Assembly (NCBI GenBank): GCA_028103285.1
Contig: JAOHNF010000004.1
Span: forward strand, 1-51,324
Reading direction: 5' to 3'
Source: Candidatus Pelagibacter sp.
GTDB taxonomy: Bacteria > Pseudomonadota > Alphaproteobacteria > Pelagibacterales > Pelagibacteraceae
Length of the DNA stretch: 51,324 nucleotides
The position numbers were made by a program, and so were the translations under genes. The notes below the pieces were generated by a model that saw nothing but the letters and a program-made list of their open reading frames with translations, searched no databases and was not told the origin of the DNA. Positions 39,331 to 50,623 of this stretch are shown in pieces; within the stretch, counting starts at the first letter, position 1; each line of letters opens with the position of its first letter.

Positions 39331-40614
39331 ATGGTAAATAATATTATGAAAAACATCAAGAACTCCAACCTAATCATAACTAATATATTATTTCTCATGT
39401 TTCCTCTGTCACTAATATTGGGAAATCTTTTTACTAATATAAATATTATTTTGATTTGTGTTTTTACTTTTATTTTTTATTATAAAAAAGTAATAAAATT
39501 TAAAATAAATTTTTTTGATAAGATTATATTAATTTTTTTTCTCTACACTCTCTTAACCCTTATAATAAATTTTTTTGAAAGCTACTTAAATAATGAAATT
39601 TATTCAAAATATATTATCAATAAAACCTTTTTTTATTTTAGATATTTTTTTTTATATCTAACATTAAGATTTTTAATGAATCAAAAAATTCTAAGGCTGG
39701 ATTGGTTTTCTTTTATTTGTGCTACCTGTGCTGCTTTCGTTTGTTTTGATATTTTTTTTCAATTTTTCTTTGAAAAAGATATTTTTGGAATTGTGTCTAT
39801 CTCACCAAGACATTATTCTGGAGTATTTGGAGCTGAACTTATAGCGGGTGGTTATATGCAAAAATTTGCTTTATTTTTCTTTTTTCTTCCTTTTGCACAA
39901 AAAAAAAATTTTTTTTATAAAATTCCGATTCTATTTATTATTTTTATATTTTTTACAGGTGGAATAACTATTAGTGGAAATAGAATGCCTCTTATTCTTT
40001 TTATTTTATCTTTTTTAATTTTTCTATTTGTAGATAAAAAAAAAAGAAAATACCTTTTAACAACACTAGTTGCTGTTTTTTTATTTTTTCTTTTATCTAT
40101 AAAATCGAGTGAAACTTATAAACACCATTTAACTAATTTTTATCACCATGGGAAAAATCTTATAATTTCTCTTTCTATAAAAGATCTTGCTCAAGAGTCA
40201 ATGGTAACAGCTCGGAAACCTTATGTTTTAGAGTTTCATTGTTTTAAAATTATTTGGAAAAATAATCCTATTTTTGGAGGGGGCTTAAAATCGTATAGAA
40301 TTCAAGATGGTGGGTGTAATAATCACCCCCACAATTATTATTTTGAAATTTTAACTGACTTAGGAATAGTTGGTTTAAGCATAATTTTATTTTTTATATT
40401 TATGTTGTTACGTAAAATCTTACTTAAAGAAAGCACTTCATTTCAGTTTAATCTTAAAAATCTAGACAGTAAAGTCATGCCTTTTTTTTTAATTTTCTTT
40501 TTTGAATTTTTTCCATTTAGAACATCTGGTAGTTTTTTTACTACTAGTAATGCATCAATAATATTTATTGTTCTTGCGATATTGGTATCATTGGTCTCAA
40601 AAAAAAAAAGATAG
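39331..40614 (+). CDS. O-antigen ligase / polymerase-like membrane protein
   Basis: An inner-membrane protein of 427 residues (422 if the ATG at 39346 is used) with ten or more helices. The Wzy_C/WaaL region is clear: a GGGLKSYR segment and the large periplasmic loop ending in HPHNYYFEILTDLGIVGL, the family's signature of an NxHNxYxE-type motif before the next helix. Such proteins join polysaccharide chains to lipid A core or polymerise repeat units. Only one plus-strand gene sits here, flanked by minus-strand genes. It is strikingly AT-rich with a long A-run (11 A) before its stop. Ligase versus polymerase cannot be decided from sequence alone. Confidence 0.87.
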   Translation: MVNNIMKNIKNSNLIITNILFLMFPLSLILGNLFTNINIILICVFTFIFYYKKVIKFKINFFDKIILIFFLYTLLTLIINFFESYLNNEIYSKYIINKTFFYFRYFFLYLTLRFLMNQKILRLDWFSFICATCAAFVCFDIFFQFFFEKDIFGIVSISPRHYSGVFGAELIAGGYMQKFALFFFFLPFAQKKNFFYKIPILFIIFIFFTGGITISGNRMPLILFILSFLIFLFVDKKKRKYLLTTLVAVFLFFLLSIKSSETYKHHLTNFYHHGKNLIISLSIKDLAQESMVTARKPYVLEFHCFKIIWKNNPIFGGGLKSYRIQDGGCNNHPHNYYFEILTDLGIVGLSIILFFIFMLLRKILLKESTSFQFNLKNLDSKVMPFFLIFFFEFFPFRTSGSFFTTSNASIIFIVLAILVSLVSKKKR

Positions 40615-40723
40615 ATTGTCAATAATTAAAGGTATTAAAATATAGGATCATTTAATTTTATTAATTTGATATTTTATACATAAATTAAATTTCATTAATT
40701 ATTTTTTGTTAAATTCTTATATT

Positions 40724-41683
40724 TTATTTAAGATCAGGATCAATTTTTTTTGCTGCTTCAAATAAATCTTTTACAGCTTTAATAGAATTTTCAAAATTGG
40801 TTTTTTCTTCATCGGATAATTTTAGTTCGATTACTTTTTCTACACCGCTTGAGCCAATAACAACAGGTACCCCAGCATATATTTCTTTTGCACCATATTC
40901 TCCATTTAAATATACTGCGCATGGTAACTGTTTTTTAAAATCTTTAAGATAACTTTCTGCCATTTCAACACCAGATGCTGCTGGCGCATAAAAAGCTGAT
41001 CCTTTCTCTAAATATTTAACTATTTCTGCTCCACCTTTTTTTGTCCTATCTATTATTTCATTCAAACGCTCTTTAGAAATTTTTCCATCATTAATTAAAT
41101 CATTAATTTTTTTACCATCTACTTCTGTGGAGCCTAACATTGCAACCATGCTGTCTCCGTGACCGCCTAGAACAAAAGATTTTATTTTGTTTACAGGTAC
41201 TTTTAATTCTTGCGCTAAGAAATAAATAAATCTTGATGAGTCTAGAATACCTGCCATACCTACAATCTTATTTTTAGGTAAACCAGAATATCTTTGTAAT
41301 GCCATCACTATTACATCTAAAGGGTTAGTAATACATATTACAAAGGCATCGGGTGATGTTTTTTTGATTCCTTCTGCAACTTGTTTTATTATTTTAAGAT
41401 TAATTCCAAGCAAATCGTCTCTTGTCATACCAGGTTTTCTTGGTACACCTGCGGTAATTATTATAACATCTGAATTTTTTGTATCGTCATAGTTATCTGT
41501 TCCAGAAAGATTAATATTAAAACCATCTACAGGTGAGGATTGAGCAATATCTAATGCCTTTCCTTTAGCTATACCTACTGCTACATCAAATAAGACTACA
41601 TCTCCTAATTCTTTTAACGCAATCAGATGAGCTAATGTTCCCCCTATTTGACCCGCTCCTATTAAAGTAATTTTTTTTCTCAT
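40724..41683 (-). CDS. mdh: Malate dehydrogenase
   Basis: NAD-dependent malate dehydrogenase of 319 residues in the lactate-dehydrogenase-like group common in alphaproteobacteria. The NAD loop [12 protein letters not shown] is at 9-20, the substrate-loop arginines are in [14 protein letters not shown] near 79-92 and the catalytic His175 is in LGGHGDSMV. The Arg at the tip of the mobile loop favours malate over lactate. It completes the TCA cycle genes here, 11 bases after mmsA. The 109 bases to the ligase gene downstream contain AT-rich sequence without a clear terminator hairpin. Confidence 0.97.
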   Translation of the reverse strand: MRKKITLIGAGQIGGTLAHLIALKELGDVVLFDVAVGIAKGKALDIAQSSPVDGFNINLSGTDNYDDTKNSDVIIITAGVPRKPGMTRDDLLGINLKIIKQVAEGIKKTSPDAFVICITNPLDVIVMALQRYSGLPKNKIVGMAGILDSSRFIYFLAQELKVPVNKIKSFVLGGHGDSMVAMLGSTEVDGKKINDLINDGKISKERLNEIIDRTKKGGAEIVKYLEKGSAFYAPAASGVEMAESYLKDFKKQLPCAVYLNGEYGAKEIYAGVPVVIGSSGVEKVIELKLSDEEKTNFENSIKAVKDLFEAAKKIDPDLK

Positions 41684-41694
41684 ATATCCCCTTA

Positions 41695-43188
41695 TTATTT
41701 CATTGTTGGCATCACGAACTCTGGATCAGATCTTGAACCTGAAGGCCATCTTGATGTCATTGTTTTTAATTTAGTATAAAATCTAACTCCCTCTGGACCA
41801 TGCATGTGTTGATCTCCAAATAGGGATCTTTTCCAACCACCAAAACTATGGAAGGCCATTGGAACTGGAATTGAGATATTGATACCAATCATACCTATCT
41901 TAGCTTTACTAGAAAATGTTCTTCCTGAGTCTCCGTCTCTTGTAAATATACTCGCACCGTTACCAAACTCGTGATCATTAACTAACTTTAAAGCTTCATC
42001 AAAATTTTTTGCTCTTACAACAGATAAAACTGGTCCAAAAATTTCTTCTTTATAAATTTTCATATCTTTAGTTACATGATCAAATAAACAACCTCCGATA
42101 TAATACCCATTTTCGTAGCCCTGTAATTTTAAATTTCTTCCGTCTACAATTAACTTAGCTCCTTCTTTTTCCCCAATATCTACATAATTTTTAACTTTTG
42201 TTAAATGTTCTTTTGTAACAAGTGGTCCCATCTCAGATTTTTTATCCATTCCTGGACCAACTTTTAAAGCTTCAACTTTTTTTGCTAAACTACTTACTAA
42301 TTTATCACCAATATTCCCGACTGCTACTGCTACTGATTGAGCCATGCATCTTTCTCCTGCTGAACCATACGCAGCGCCCATTAAACCGTTAACTGCTTGA
42401 TCTAAATCACAATCAGGCATTACAACACAATGATTCTTAGCTCCTCCTAATGCTTGAACTCTTTTTTCATTTTTAGCACAGTTTTCATAAATGTATTTTG
42501 CAATAGGTGTTGATCCAACAAAGCTCATTGCAACTACGTCTTTATTATTAATTAATGCATCAACTGCTTCCTTGTCACCGTTAACAACGTTAAATACACC
42601 TTCTGGCAGACCCGCTTCTTTTAAAAGTTCTGCTAGTCGCATAGAGCAGGAAGGATCCTTTTCAGAAGGCTTTAAAACAAATGTATTTCCACACGCAATT
42701 GCCATTGGAAACATCCACATAGGAACCATAGCTGGAAAATTAAAAGGAGTAATGCCTGCGCAAACTCCAAGTGGCTGTCTTATAGACCAGCTATCAATGT
42801 TTGTTCCTACATTTTCGGTAAATTCACCTTTTAACATTTGAGGTATACCACATGCATATTCTACTACTTCTAAACCTCTTGTTAATGACCCTTTGGCATC
42901 TTCATAAACTTTTCCGTGTTCAGCTACTATTATTTTAGTAAGTTCATCTGAATTTTTTTCAATTAATTCTTTAAATTTGAACATTACTCTAGCTCTTTGA
43001 AGTGGAGGAGTGTTAGCCCATGAATCAAATGCTTTTTTTGCATTTGTAACTGCTTCATTAATATCTTTTGTTGTAGCTAGTTTTACCTCTGCTTCTTGCT
43101 CACCTGTAGCTGGATTAAAAATTTTTCCAGTTCTTTTTGACTCGCCACTGAAAGACTTTCCGTTAACAAAGTGTTGAATAGTTTTCAT
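41695..43188 (-). CDS. mmsA: Methylmalonate-semialdehyde dehydrogenase (CoA-acylating)
   Basis: Aldehyde dehydrogenase of 497 residues that oxidises (methyl)malonate semialdehyde to propionyl-CoA or acetyl-CoA with NAD, in valine, inositol or beta-alanine breakdown. The catalytic Cys281 is in [14 protein letters not shown]-binding [14 protein letters not shown] is near 150-163, and C-terminal segments such as [15 protein letters not shown] are MmsA-specific. The N-terminal QHFVNGKSF start is also typical. In marine SAR11 it could feed three-carbon units, for example from DMSP or valine; that link is inference. It lies between sdhB (23-base gap) and mdh (11-base gap). Confidence 0.95.
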   Translation of the reverse strand: MKTIQHFVNGKSFSGESKRTGKIFNPATGEQEAEVKLATTKDINEAVTNAKKAFDSWANTPPLQRARVMFKFKELIEKNSDELTKIIVAEHGKVYEDAKGSLTRGLEVVEYACGIPQMLKGEFTENVGTNIDSWSIRQPLGVCAGITPFNFPAMVPMWMFPMAIACGNTFVLKPSEKDPSCSMRLAELLKEAGLPEGVFNVVNGDKEAVDALINNKDVVAMSFVGSTPIAKYIYENCAKNEKRVQALGGAKNHCVVMPDCDLDQAVNGLMGAAYGSAGERCMAQSVAVAVGNIGDKLVSSLAKKVEALKVGPGMDKKSEMGPLVTKEHLTKVKNYVDIGEKEGAKLIVDGRNLKLQGYENGYYIGGCLFDHVTKDMKIYKEEIFGPVLSVVRAKNFDEALKLVNDHEFGNGASIFTRDGDSGRTFSSKAKIGMIGINISIPVPMAFHSFGGWKRSLFGDQHMHGPEGVRFYTKLKTMTSRWPSGSRSDPEFVMPTMK

Positions 43189-43211
43189 GATGTAATTGAA
43201 TAAATAAGGTT

Positions 43212-43988
43212 TTAACTTGTTGCAAGCATTTTTTTAATAGATCCAATGGCTTTTGCGGGATTTAATCCTTTTGGACAAGAATTAGTGCAATTCATAATAG
43301 TATGGCATCTATATAATTTTAATTCGTCAGCAACTTTTTTTAATCTTTCTTTTTTATCACCATCTCTACTGTCATTGATCCACCTGTAGGCTTGCAATAA
43401 TACTGCTGGTCCCAAATACTTTTCTCCATTCCACCAGTAACTTGGACAAGATGTGGAGCAACAAGCGCATAGAATACATTCATAATATCCGTCTAATTTT
43501 TCTCTATCTTTTTGTGATTGATTTAGTTCCTTTTTTTCTTCTCCAGTTTGCACTGTCTCAAGCCATGGTTTTATAGATTCATACTGTTTGTAAAGAGTTG
43601 TTAAATCTCCAATTAAATCTTTAATGACTTTAAGGTGAGGGAGAGGATAAACATTTAAATCTCCATTAATATCTGTATGAGATTTTATACAAGCTAAAGT
43701 ATTTACGCCGTCAATATTCATTGCACATGAACCGCAAACTCCATGAGCACATGATCTTCTAAAGGTTAACGATGGATCAATTTCATTTTTAATTTTAAAT
43801 AATATATCTAAAACTTTTGGACCGCAGTTACCCATATCGACTTCAAATGTATCGACTCTCGGATTATGGCCTGTGGATGGATCCCATCTATATACGTTTA
43901 CTTTTTTTAAATTATTAGAATTAGTTATATCTTTATAATGCTTGCCCACTTCAATCTTAGAATTTTGAGGTAGGTTAAATTGAACCAT
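43212..43988 (-). CDS. sdhB: Succinate dehydrogenase iron-sulfur subunit
   Basis: Iron-sulfur subunit of 258 residues that carries electrons from SdhA to the membrane quinone site. The [2Fe-2S] Cys are 80, 85, 88 and 100 in [16 protein letters not shown], the [4Fe-4S] set starts at [11 protein letters not shown] (171-181), and the last cluster uses [12 protein letters not shown] in the C-terminal part. The [13 protein letters not shown] segment near residues 41-53 is also standard for SdhB. It follows sdhA by 3 bases. Confidence 0.98.
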   Translation of the reverse strand: MVQFNLPQNSKIEVGKHYKDITNSNNLKKVNVYRWDPSTGHNPRVDTFEVDMGNCGPKVLDILFKIKNEIDPSLTFRRSCAHGVCGSCAMNIDGVNTLACIKSHTDINGDLNVYPLPHLKVIKDLIGDLTTLYKQYESIKPWLETVQTGEEKKELNQSQKDREKLDGYYECILCACCSTSCPSYWWNGEKYLGPAVLLQAYRWINDSRDGDKKERLKKVADELKLYRCHTIMNCTNSCPKGLNPAKAIGSIKKMLATS

Positions 43989-43991
43989 TAC

Positions 43992-45767
43992 CTAGTATAC
44001 TCTTTCTTTTGGAGGAAAATACTGAACATCATTAGTCAGTGTTCTAGAGTGAACATCTCTATATTTAATTTCTACTTTGTTGTCATTTTGCCAAGCTAAA
44101 GTATGTTTCATAAAATTTTTATCATCTCTTTTACTAAAGTCTTCTCTTGCGTGAGCACCTCTGCTTTCTTTTCTATTGTACGCAGAATCCATTGTTGTAA
44201 GAGCTTGACGTATTAAGTTATCAAATTCTAGAGTTTCGACTAGATCTGTATTGAATAATAGTGATTTATCCTTTACTGAAATATCACTCATACCTTCATA
44301 AGGCTTCCTGATCTGATCAACACCTTCTTGTAATGTTTTTTCAGTTCTAAAAACCGCACATTTTGATTGCATTGTTTTTTGCATTTTCAACCTTAATTCT
44401 GATGTCATTGTAGAACCATTTGAGTTTCTAATTTTATCAAATCTATCCAAACATTTATCGGTCGCTGATGTTGAAACTTCTTCATGTGGAGTTCCAGGTT
44501 TCACTAGCTCTGCTGCTCTTTTCGCCGCTGCTCTTCCAAAAACTACAAGATCGATTAAAGAATTAGATCCTAATCTATTTGCCCCATGAACAGATACACA
44601 AGCAGCTTCTCCTATCGCCATTAACCCTGGCACTGTTTTTTCAGATCCATTTAATGTTAAAACTTCTGCTTTATAATTTGTTGGTATGCCTCCCATATTA
44701 TAATGAACAGTAGGCACAACTGGGATTGGTTGTTTATTTATATCTACATTTGCAAATGTCTTAGCTGCTTCTGTTATCCCGGGTAATCTTTCATCTAAAA
44801 CTTCTTTATCTAAATGGTCTAAATGTAAATTTATATGATCTTTATCTTTACCAACACCACGTCCTTCAATAATTTCCATTTCCATTGAACGGCTTACGAC
44901 ATCTCTTGATGCTAAATCTTTTGCGTTAGGAGCGTATCTCTCCATAAATCTCTCACCTTTACCATTAACAAGAAATCCACCTTCACCTCTTGCTCCTTCA
45001 GTAATTAAACATCCAACCCCATAAATTCCTGTTGGATGAAACTGAACAAATTCCATGTCTTGTAATGGCAAGCCAGCTCTTAAAACCATAGCATTGCCAT
45101 CACCCGTGCAAGTATGGGCTGATGTTGCTGATTGATAAACTTTACCATAACCACCTGTGGCTATAATCGTGATATGTGATCTAAATCTGTGAATTGTTCC
45201 ATCGGTTAAATTCCAAGCAATAAGACCTTTACACTCACCATTTTTCATAATTAAATCTAATGCAAAGTATTCAATAAAAAATTCTGTGTTATGCTTTAAT
45301 GCTTGTCCATATAAAGTGTGTAAAATTGCATGACCTGTCCTATCAGCTGCAGCACAAGTTCTTTGTGCAGTTCCATTTCCATAATTTTTTGTCATTCCTC
45401 CAAAAGGTCTTTGGTAAATTTTTCCATCATCAGTTCTACTAAATGGAACTCCATACCTTTCAAGTTCGACAACAGCTCTTGGTGCCTCTTTACATAAATA
45501 TTCAATGGCGTCTTGATCGCCAAGCCAATCCGATCCTTTAACTGTATCGTACATATGCCACCTCCAATCATCCTCTCCCATATTTCCCAAAGCAGCAGAG
45601 ATTCCTCCTTGAGCAGCAGATGTGTGGCTTCTTGTTGGAAATACTTTTGAAATACAAGCAGTTTTCAAACCTGCTTCTGATAAACCTACAGCAGCTCTTA
45701 ATCCAGAACCACCTGCTCCAAGAACAACTACGTCATATTCATGATCTATTATTTTATAAGCGTTCAT
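43992..45767 (-). CDS. sdhA: Succinate dehydrogenase flavoprotein subunit
   Basis: Catalytic FAD subunit of 591 residues that oxidises succinate. The FAD-binding [13 protein letters not shown] is near residue 17, His48 in [13 protein letters not shown] is the covalent FAD site, and the active-site stretch [19 protein letters not shown] is intact. [30 protein letters not shown] matches the family core. Length is standard. Its ATG overlaps the sdhD stop by 4 bases, and sdhB follows after 3 bases. Confidence 0.99.
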   Translation of the reverse strand: MNAYKIIDHEYDVVVLGAGGSGLRAAVGLSEAGLKTACISKVFPTRSHTSAAQGGISAALGNMGEDDWRWHMYDTVKGSDWLGDQDAIEYLCKEAPRAVVELERYGVPFSRTDDGKIYQRPFGGMTKNYGNGTAQRTCAAADRTGHAILHTLYGQALKHNTEFFIEYFALDLIMKNGECKGLIAWNLTDGTIHRFRSHITIIATGGYGKVYQSATSAHTCTGDGNAMVLRAGLPLQDMEFVQFHPTGIYGVGCLITEGARGEGGFLVNGKGERFMERYAPNAKDLASRDVVSRSMEMEIIEGRGVGKDKDHINLHLDHLDKEVLDERLPGITEAAKTFANVDINKQPIPVVPTVHYNMGGIPTNYKAEVLTLNGSEKTVPGLMAIGEAACVSVHGANRLGSNSLIDLVVFGRAAAKRAAELVKPGTPHEEVSTSATDKCLDRFDKIRNSNGSTMTSELRLKMQKTMQSKCAVFRTEKTLQEGVDQIRKPYEGMSDISVKDKSLLFNTDLVETLEFDNLIRQALTTMDSAYNRKESRGAHAREDFSKRDDKNFMKHTLAWQNDNKVEIKYRDVHSRTLTNDVQYFPPKERVY

Positions 45768-46093
45768 AATGTTAAATTAAATATTCCTAAAATAGTTATC
45801 AAGGGTATTGTTGTAGCAAATATATTTAGTAGTTTATTTGCGACATTTTTGTTTTTTTCATCCTGTATATAGTCCTCAAAAATCTCACTTATTGTCAATG
45901 TAGAGAAAAAAAACGCAAAAACAATAAAAATTGAAAATATAATCTTCGAAGATTGCTGAGTGAAAAAAATAGCTACTTCAGAATAATTCTCATCATAAAT
46001 AGATACAAAATTTATTATGAACCAGACCATTAATGGCAAAAGAATTAATGAACTGATTTTAGTGAATAGCCATTTTTTTGTTGATGTGTGCAT
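45764..46093 (-). CDS. sdhD: Succinate dehydrogenase membrane anchor subunit SdhD
   Basis: A 109-residue membrane protein with three predicted helices (about residues 12-35, 50-68 and 83-107). Sequence similarity in this family is low, but the size, the helix pattern, the SDH-anchor-like [18 protein letters not shown] start and the position between sdhC and sdhA identify it. It helps form the quinone site and hold SdhAB to the membrane. Only weak evidence exists for a heme-ligand histidine in the expected second helix. It overlaps sdhA by 4 bases and is 2 bases after sdhC. Confidence 0.88.
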   Translation of the reverse strand: MHTSTKKWLFTKISSLILLPLMVWFIINFVSIYDENYSEVAIFFTQQSSKIIFSIFIVFAFFFSTLTISEIFEDYIQDEKNKNVANKLLNIFATTIPLITILGIFNLTL

Positions 46094-46095
46094 AA

Positions 46096-46482
46096 TTAAA
46101 AAATGTTTTTCCCTATAAAATAAAATAAAATTGCAAATACAAAAGAGCCAATTAAAGCAAATACTCCAGTAATCTTTGAGACCTTTAAATCAAAACCGTA
46201 TCCGAGATCCCATATTAGATGTCGTAGCTCATTTAATATATGAAAACTAAAAGTCCAGCAGAGACTCACCGCTAAAAATTTTCCAAGGAAAGTATTTAAA
46301 AAAAAATTTATTGGATGGTAGCTTTCTGAACCTAGTAATAATAATAGGCTCCAAATACAGACTGCAGTAATGGCTAAAATATTTATTACTCCAACTATTC
46401 GATGTGCGATAGATAGTAATGAAGAAATGTTCCATCTATAAATTTGTAGATGAGGGCTAAGTGGATTATTTTTATATTGCAT
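46096..46482 (-). CDS. sdhC: Succinate dehydrogenase cytochrome b556 subunit
   Basis: A 128-residue membrane protein with three helices. The quinone-site motif SIAHRIVGV includes Ser24, His27 and Arg28, and the heme b segment HILNELRHLIWDLG holds His81 and His88, matching the PROSITE-type SdhC signature. The N-terminus NPLSPHLQIYRW is also characteristic. It starts the sdhCDAB set, 7 bases after asd; this closeness suggests read-through from the asd/leu genes. Confidence 0.96.
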   Translation of the reverse strand: MQYKNNPLSPHLQIYRWNISSLLSIAHRIVGVINILAITAVCIWSLLLLLGSESYHPINFFLNTFLGKFLAVSLCWTFSFHILNELRHLIWDLGYGFDLKVSKITGVFALIGSFVFAILFYFIGKNIF

Positions 46483-46489
46483 ATTTATA

Positions 46490-47494
46490 TTATAAACTAT
46501 TGTTAAATTTTTTCATTAAACACTCTGCTATTTGAACCGTATTCAATGCTGCGCCTTTTAATAAATTATCTGAAACTACCCAAATATTAATTGCTTTTAG
46601 ATTAGAGTTATCTTTTCTTATTCTAGAAATATATGTTGTATAATCATTCTCGGCTTCAAGCGGAGTTATATACCCTCCATCTTTTCTCTCATCTATAACT
46701 TTACATCCTGGAGCTTTATTTAAAATTTTAGTAATATTTTCTAAATCATATGATTTTTCAAACTCGATGTTAATCGATTCTGAGTGCCCTGTTCTTACCG
46801 GAACTCTAACGCATGTGGCTGTAACATCTATATTCTTATCTAGTATTTTTTTTGTTTCATTTGTCATTTTTAATTCTTCTTTTGTATAACCATCTTTATC
46901 AAAAACATCGATATGTGGAATTAAGTTAAAAGCAATTTGTTTTGTAAAATTTTTAGAAACAATATTTTTTTTATCTAAAAAGTTTTTTGTTTGGTCAAAT
47001 AATTCATCCATAGCTGCTTTGCCTGCACCTGATACAGCTTGGTATGTGGACACAACTACTCTTTTAATTTTATATTCATCATGCAAAGGCTTAAGGACTA
47101 GAACCATTTGCATTGTTGAACAATTTGGATTTGCTATAATATTTTCATGTTTATTTAGAGCATCCGAATTAACTTCTGGAACAACTAGAGGAATATTTTT
47201 TTGCATTCTAAAAAAACTAGAATTATCAATCACAATAGTTTTTTTTGCTGCTTTTGAAGCCCATTTTTTTGCAACATCACTACCTGCAGCAAAAATAGTA
47301 ATTTGAGCTTTTGAGAAATCATAATTTTCTAAATTTTCTATTTCTATTTCTTTTTCTCGGAATTTAACTTTTTTTCCCGCGCTTTTTGCAGAAGCAACTA
47401 AAAATAGTTCTTTAAATGATATTTTAGATTTTTCTAAAATTTCAATAGTTTTTCTTCCTACGTTTCCTGATGCACCAATTATTGCAAAATTCAT
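46490..47494 (-). CDS. asd: Aspartate-semialdehyde dehydrogenase
   Basis: NADPH-dependent enzyme of 334 residues that reduces aspartyl phosphate to aspartate semialdehyde, the branch point to lysine, threonine and methionine. The nucleotide-binding GASGNVGRKT is at 8-17 and the catalytic Cys125 is in NPNCSTMQM; CVRVPVRTGHSESINIEF holds the later active-site His. It lies 12 bases after leuB and 7 before sdhC. It supplies the precursor for LysA (through DAP) and for MetX (through homoserine) in the same window. Confidence 0.97.
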   Translation of the reverse strand: MNFAIIGASGNVGRKTIEILEKSKISFKELFLVASAKSAGKKVKFREKEIEIENLENYDFSKAQITIFAAGSDVAKKWASKAAKKTIVIDNSSFFRMQKNIPLVVPEVNSDALNKHENIIANPNCSTMQMVLVLKPLHDEYKIKRVVVSTYQAVSGAGKAAMDELFDQTKNFLDKKNIVSKNFTKQIAFNLIPHIDVFDKDGYTKEELKMTNETKKILDKNIDVTATCVRVPVRTGHSESINIEFEKSYDLENITKILNKAPGCKVIDERKDGGYITPLEAENDYTTYISRIRKDNSNLKAINIWVVSDNLLKGAALNTVQIAECLMKKFNNSL

Positions 47495-47506
47495 ATTAAA
47501 ACTACT

Positions 47507-48613
47507 TTATTTCAATTTTGCTATAATTGCATCACCCATATCTGAAGTGGAAATCTCTTTCATGTTTTTAGACATGATATCTTTTGTTCTTAAATCATCA
47601 TCTAGAACACTTTGAACTGCTTGTTCTAGTTGTTCAGCTTCTTTGTCTAAATCAAGAGAGTATTTTAAAGCCATAGATAAGCTTAAAATTGTTGCTATAG
47701 GATTTGCTATATTTTTTCCCGCTATGTCAGGAGCAGAACCATGAACAGGCTCATACATAGATCTAATTTTACCATTTTTATCTTTAGCACCTAAAGATGC
47801 AGAAGGAAGCAATCCCAATGATCCTGTTAACATTGCTGCCTCATCTGAAAGAATATCTCCAAATAAATTATCAGTTACAATAACATCAAACTGTTTTGGA
47901 TCTCTTAAAAGTTGCATTGCACAATTATCTGCAAGCATATGACTTAATTCTATTTTTTGGTACTCCTTGTCTTTAAGAGCTTGAACTTCTTCCCTCCATA
48001 AAACACCTGCTTCCATCACATTTGATTTATCGCATGAAGTGACTTTGTTTTTTCTTTTTTTTGCCAAGTCAAAAGCAACTATTGCTACTCTTTGTATTTC
48101 ACTCGTAGTGTAAGTATGGGTATTTACTCCTTTTCTTTCATTATTTTCAATTGGTTCTATTCCTCTAGGTTCTCCAAAATAAATTCCGCCTGTAAGCTCT
48201 CGAACAATCATTATATCTAGGCCAGAAATAATCTCTGGTTTCAATGAAGATGCATCTACTAATTGCTTAAAACAAATCGCGGGTCGCAAGTTTGCAAAAA
48301 GTTTTAACTCTTTTCTTAATTTTAACAGAGCTCTTTCGGGTCTTTTCGAAAATTCAAGATTGTCATATTTAGGTCCACCTACAGCTCCTAAAATGACAGC
48401 CTCACTTTCAAGTGCTTTATAAAAAACTTCATCCGTTATTGGATTTTTATGCTTTTCATATGAAGCTCCACCAACTAAACCTTCTTCGATCTTAAAATCC
48501 AAAGATTTATTTTTATTAAACCATTCTATAATTTTCCTTACTTCTCTTACAACTTCTGGGCCTATACCATCTCCAGGTAATAATAATATTTTTCTATTTT
48601 TTACTTTAATCAT
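47507..48613 (-). CDS. leuB: 3-isopropylmalate dehydrogenase
   Basis: NAD-dependent enzyme of 368 residues that oxidatively decarboxylates 3-isopropylmalate in leucine synthesis. The start [17 protein letters not shown], the [14 protein letters not shown] segment and the metal/substrate motif [20 protein letters not shown] are characteristic. The [18 protein letters not shown] block near the C-terminus completes the set. It overlaps leuD by 8 bases. Confidence 0.98.
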   Translation of the reverse strand: MIKVKNRKILLLPGDGIGPEVVREVRKIIEWFNKNKSLDFKIEEGLVGGASYEKHKNPITDEVFYKALESEAVILGAVGGPKYDNLEFSKRPERALLKLRKELKLFANLRPAICFKQLVDASSLKPEIISGLDIMIVRELTGGIYFGEPRGIEPIENNERKGVNTHTYTTSEIQRVAIVAFDLAKKRKNKVTSCDKSNVMEAGVLWREEVQALKDKEYQKIELSHMLADNCAMQLLRDPKQFDVIVTDNLFGDILSDEAAMLTGSLGLLPSASLGAKDKNGKIRSMYEPVHGSAPDIAGKNIANPIATILSLSMALKYSLDLDKEAEQLEQAVQSVLDDDLRTKDIMSKNMKEISTSDMGDAIIAKLK

Positions 48614-49214
48614 TTTTCATCAACCATGGTTTTTCTAACCCAATTTTTTTCTCAAAATTTTTGATATGACTTGCTTTTCCCATTGATAAACTAATGTCAT
48701 CCAGGCCTTCAGTTAAACATTTCTTTTTAAATGCATCGAGATCAAATTTAGCAGTTTTATTACCATATTTGATTTCTTGATTTTCTAAATTAATATCAAT
48801 TTCTTCTTTTCTTTTAGAGTATTCAGCTAACTCAAGCACTATTTGTTCATCTATTTTTATAGGCAAAATCCCGTTCTTAAAACAGTTGTTGTAAAATATA
48901 TCTGCAAAGCTGGGACTAATAACACATTTAATGCCAAAGTCAGACAAAGCCCAAGGAGCATGTTCTCTTGAAGAGCCACATCCAAAGTTTTTTCCAGCTA
49001 ATAAAATTTTTGACTTATTGTAAGGTTCTTTGTTCAATGTAAAATCATCTATCAAATTGTCTTGTTCGTCATATCTCATTTCATAAAACAAACTTTTACC
49101 TAATCCAGTTCTTTTGATTGTTTTTAAAAACTGTTTTGGAATTATCATATCTGTATCAATATTCTGTAGCGGTAAATACGAAGGTATACTTTTTAGTTTT
49201 GTAAATTTTTCCAT
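48606..49214 (-). CDS. leuD: 3-isopropylmalate dehydratase small subunit
   Basis: Swivel-domain subunit of 202 residues that pairs with LeuC to isomerise 2- to 3-isopropylmalate. [16 protein letters not shown] near 18-33, the [18 protein letters not shown] core near 73-90 and [11 protein letters not shown] are LeuD signatures. It shares one base with the leuC stop and overlaps leuB by 8 bases, so the three leu genes are tightly coupled. Confidence 0.98.
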   Translation of the reverse strand: MEKFTKLKSIPSYLPLQNIDTDMIIPKQFLKTIKRTGLGKSLFYEMRYDEQDNLIDDFTLNKEPYNKSKILLAGKNFGCGSSREHAPWALSDFGIKCVISPSFADIFYNNCFKNGILPIKIDEQIVLELAEYSKRKEEIDINLENQEIKYGNKTAKFDLDAFKKKCLTEGLDDISLSMGKASHIKNFEKKIGLEKPWLMKND

Positions 49215-50614
49215 TATTTAATTTCCCTTACATCGGCTAAATGACCACTAACAGCAGCTGCGATCGCCATACCAGGACTTACTAAATGAGTTCTACCGCC
49301 TCTACCTTGTCTGCCTTCAAAGTTTCTATTGGATGTTGATGCACATCTCTCTTTTGGCTTAAGTTTATCTGCATTCATCGCAAGACACATAGAACAACCT
49401 GGCTCACGCCATTCAAATCCAGCTTCTTTAAAAATTTTATCTAAACCTTCTTCCTCTGCCTGAGCCTTCACTAAACCTGATCCTGGAACAACCATTGCAT
49501 CAACATTTGCAGCTACTTTTTTTCCTTTAAGAAGTTTCGCTGCATTTCTTAAGTCCTCAATTCTGCCGTTAGTACAGCTGCCAATAAATACTTTGTCTAT
49601 TTTAATATCTGATATTTTAGTATTTGCCTTTAAACCCATGTAATCAAGAGATCTTTCCATTGCAGCTTTTCTGTCTTCATTAGATTCTTTGCTCGGATCC
49701 GGAACTACACTTGTTATAGGTACAACATCTTGTGGTGAGGTTCCCCAGGTTACTAGTGGTTCAATTTCCTTAGCATTAATATTAATTTCTTTATCAAATT
49801 TACAGTCATCATCTGAATATAATGTTTTCCAATAGGCTAATGCTTTATGCCAAGTCTCTCCTTTTGGAGACATGGGTTTATTTTTAAAATATTCAAAAGT
49901 TTTTTCATCCGGAGCAATTAATCCTGCTCTAGCTCCAGCTTCTATAGTCATGTTGCAAACTGTCATTCTTTCTTCGATGCTTAAATTTCTAATTACATCT
50001 CCAGCAAATTCAATTACATAACCTGTTCCTCCCGCTGTACCAATAGTTCCTATGATCTTTAAAATTACGTCTTTAGCAGTCACACCTGTGGGTAATTTCC
50101 CATTAACATTAATTCTTAAATTCTTAGATTTTTTTTGAATAAGTGTTTGAGTGGCTAAAACATGTTCGACTTCAGATGTTCCTATACCAAATGCAAGAGC
50201 ACCAAACGCACCGTGTGTAGCAGTATGACTATCTCCACAAACAATCACCGTACCGGGTTGAGTAAATCCTTGCTCGGGTCCAATTATATGAACAATGCCC
50301 TGCCTTTTGTCGTTAACATCAAAAAGTTCTACACCAAATTCTTTACAGTTATTTCTCAATGTATCTACTTGAATTTTAGATTCTTCATCATCGATACCTT
50401 TTGATCTATCAGTAGTTGGGACGTTATGATCGGGCACAGCTAAGGTCAACTCTGGTCTTCTTACTTTTCTTTTTTGAAGTCTTAAACCTTCAAATGCTTG
50501 TGGACTAGTTACTTCATGTACTAAGTGGCGATCAACATAAATTAAACAAGTTCCATCATCCTGTTCATGGACAAGATGGTTTTTCCATATCTTATCATAT
50601 AGAGTTTTTGACAT
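49214..50614 (-). CDS. leuC: 3-isopropylmalate dehydratase large subunit
   Basis: Iron-sulfur subunit of 466 residues in leucine synthesis. The [4Fe-4S] ligands are Cys347 in IGSCTNGR and Cys407/Cys410 in [37 protein letters not shown] and [18 protein letters not shown] are the aconitase-family active-site stretches. Length is standard for LeuC and too short for aconitase. It follows rplS by 9 bases, and no leader peptide or T-box-like attenuator is present in that gap. Confidence 0.98.
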   Translation of the reverse strand: MSKTLYDKIWKNHLVHEQDDGTCLIYVDRHLVHEVTSPQAFEGLRLQKRKVRRPELTLAVPDHNVPTTDRSKGIDDEESKIQVDTLRNNCKEFGVELFDVNDKRQGIVHIIGPEQGFTQPGTVIVCGDSHTATHGAFGALAFGIGTSEVEHVLATQTLIQKKSKNLRINVNGKLPTGVTAKDVILKIIGTIGTAGGTGYVIEFAGDVIRNLSIEERMTVCNMTIEAGARAGLIAPDEKTFEYFKNKPMSPKGETWHKALAYWKTLYSDDDCKFDKEININAKEIEPLVTWGTSPQDVVPITSVVPDPSKESNEDRKAAMERSLDYMGLKANTKISDIKIDKVFIGSCTNGRIEDLRNAAKLLKGKKVAANVDAMVVPGSGLVKAQAEEEGLDKIFKEAGFEWREPGCSMCLAMNADKLKPKERCASTSNRNFEGRQGRGGRTHLVSPGMAIAAAVSGHLADVREIK

Positions 50615-50623
50615 TAAAAAATT

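Noticed and set aside
40615..40723. Terminator hairpin between the ligase-like gene and mdh
   Set aside because: Only loose AT inverted matches were found; no GC-rich stem with a T-tract on either strand.
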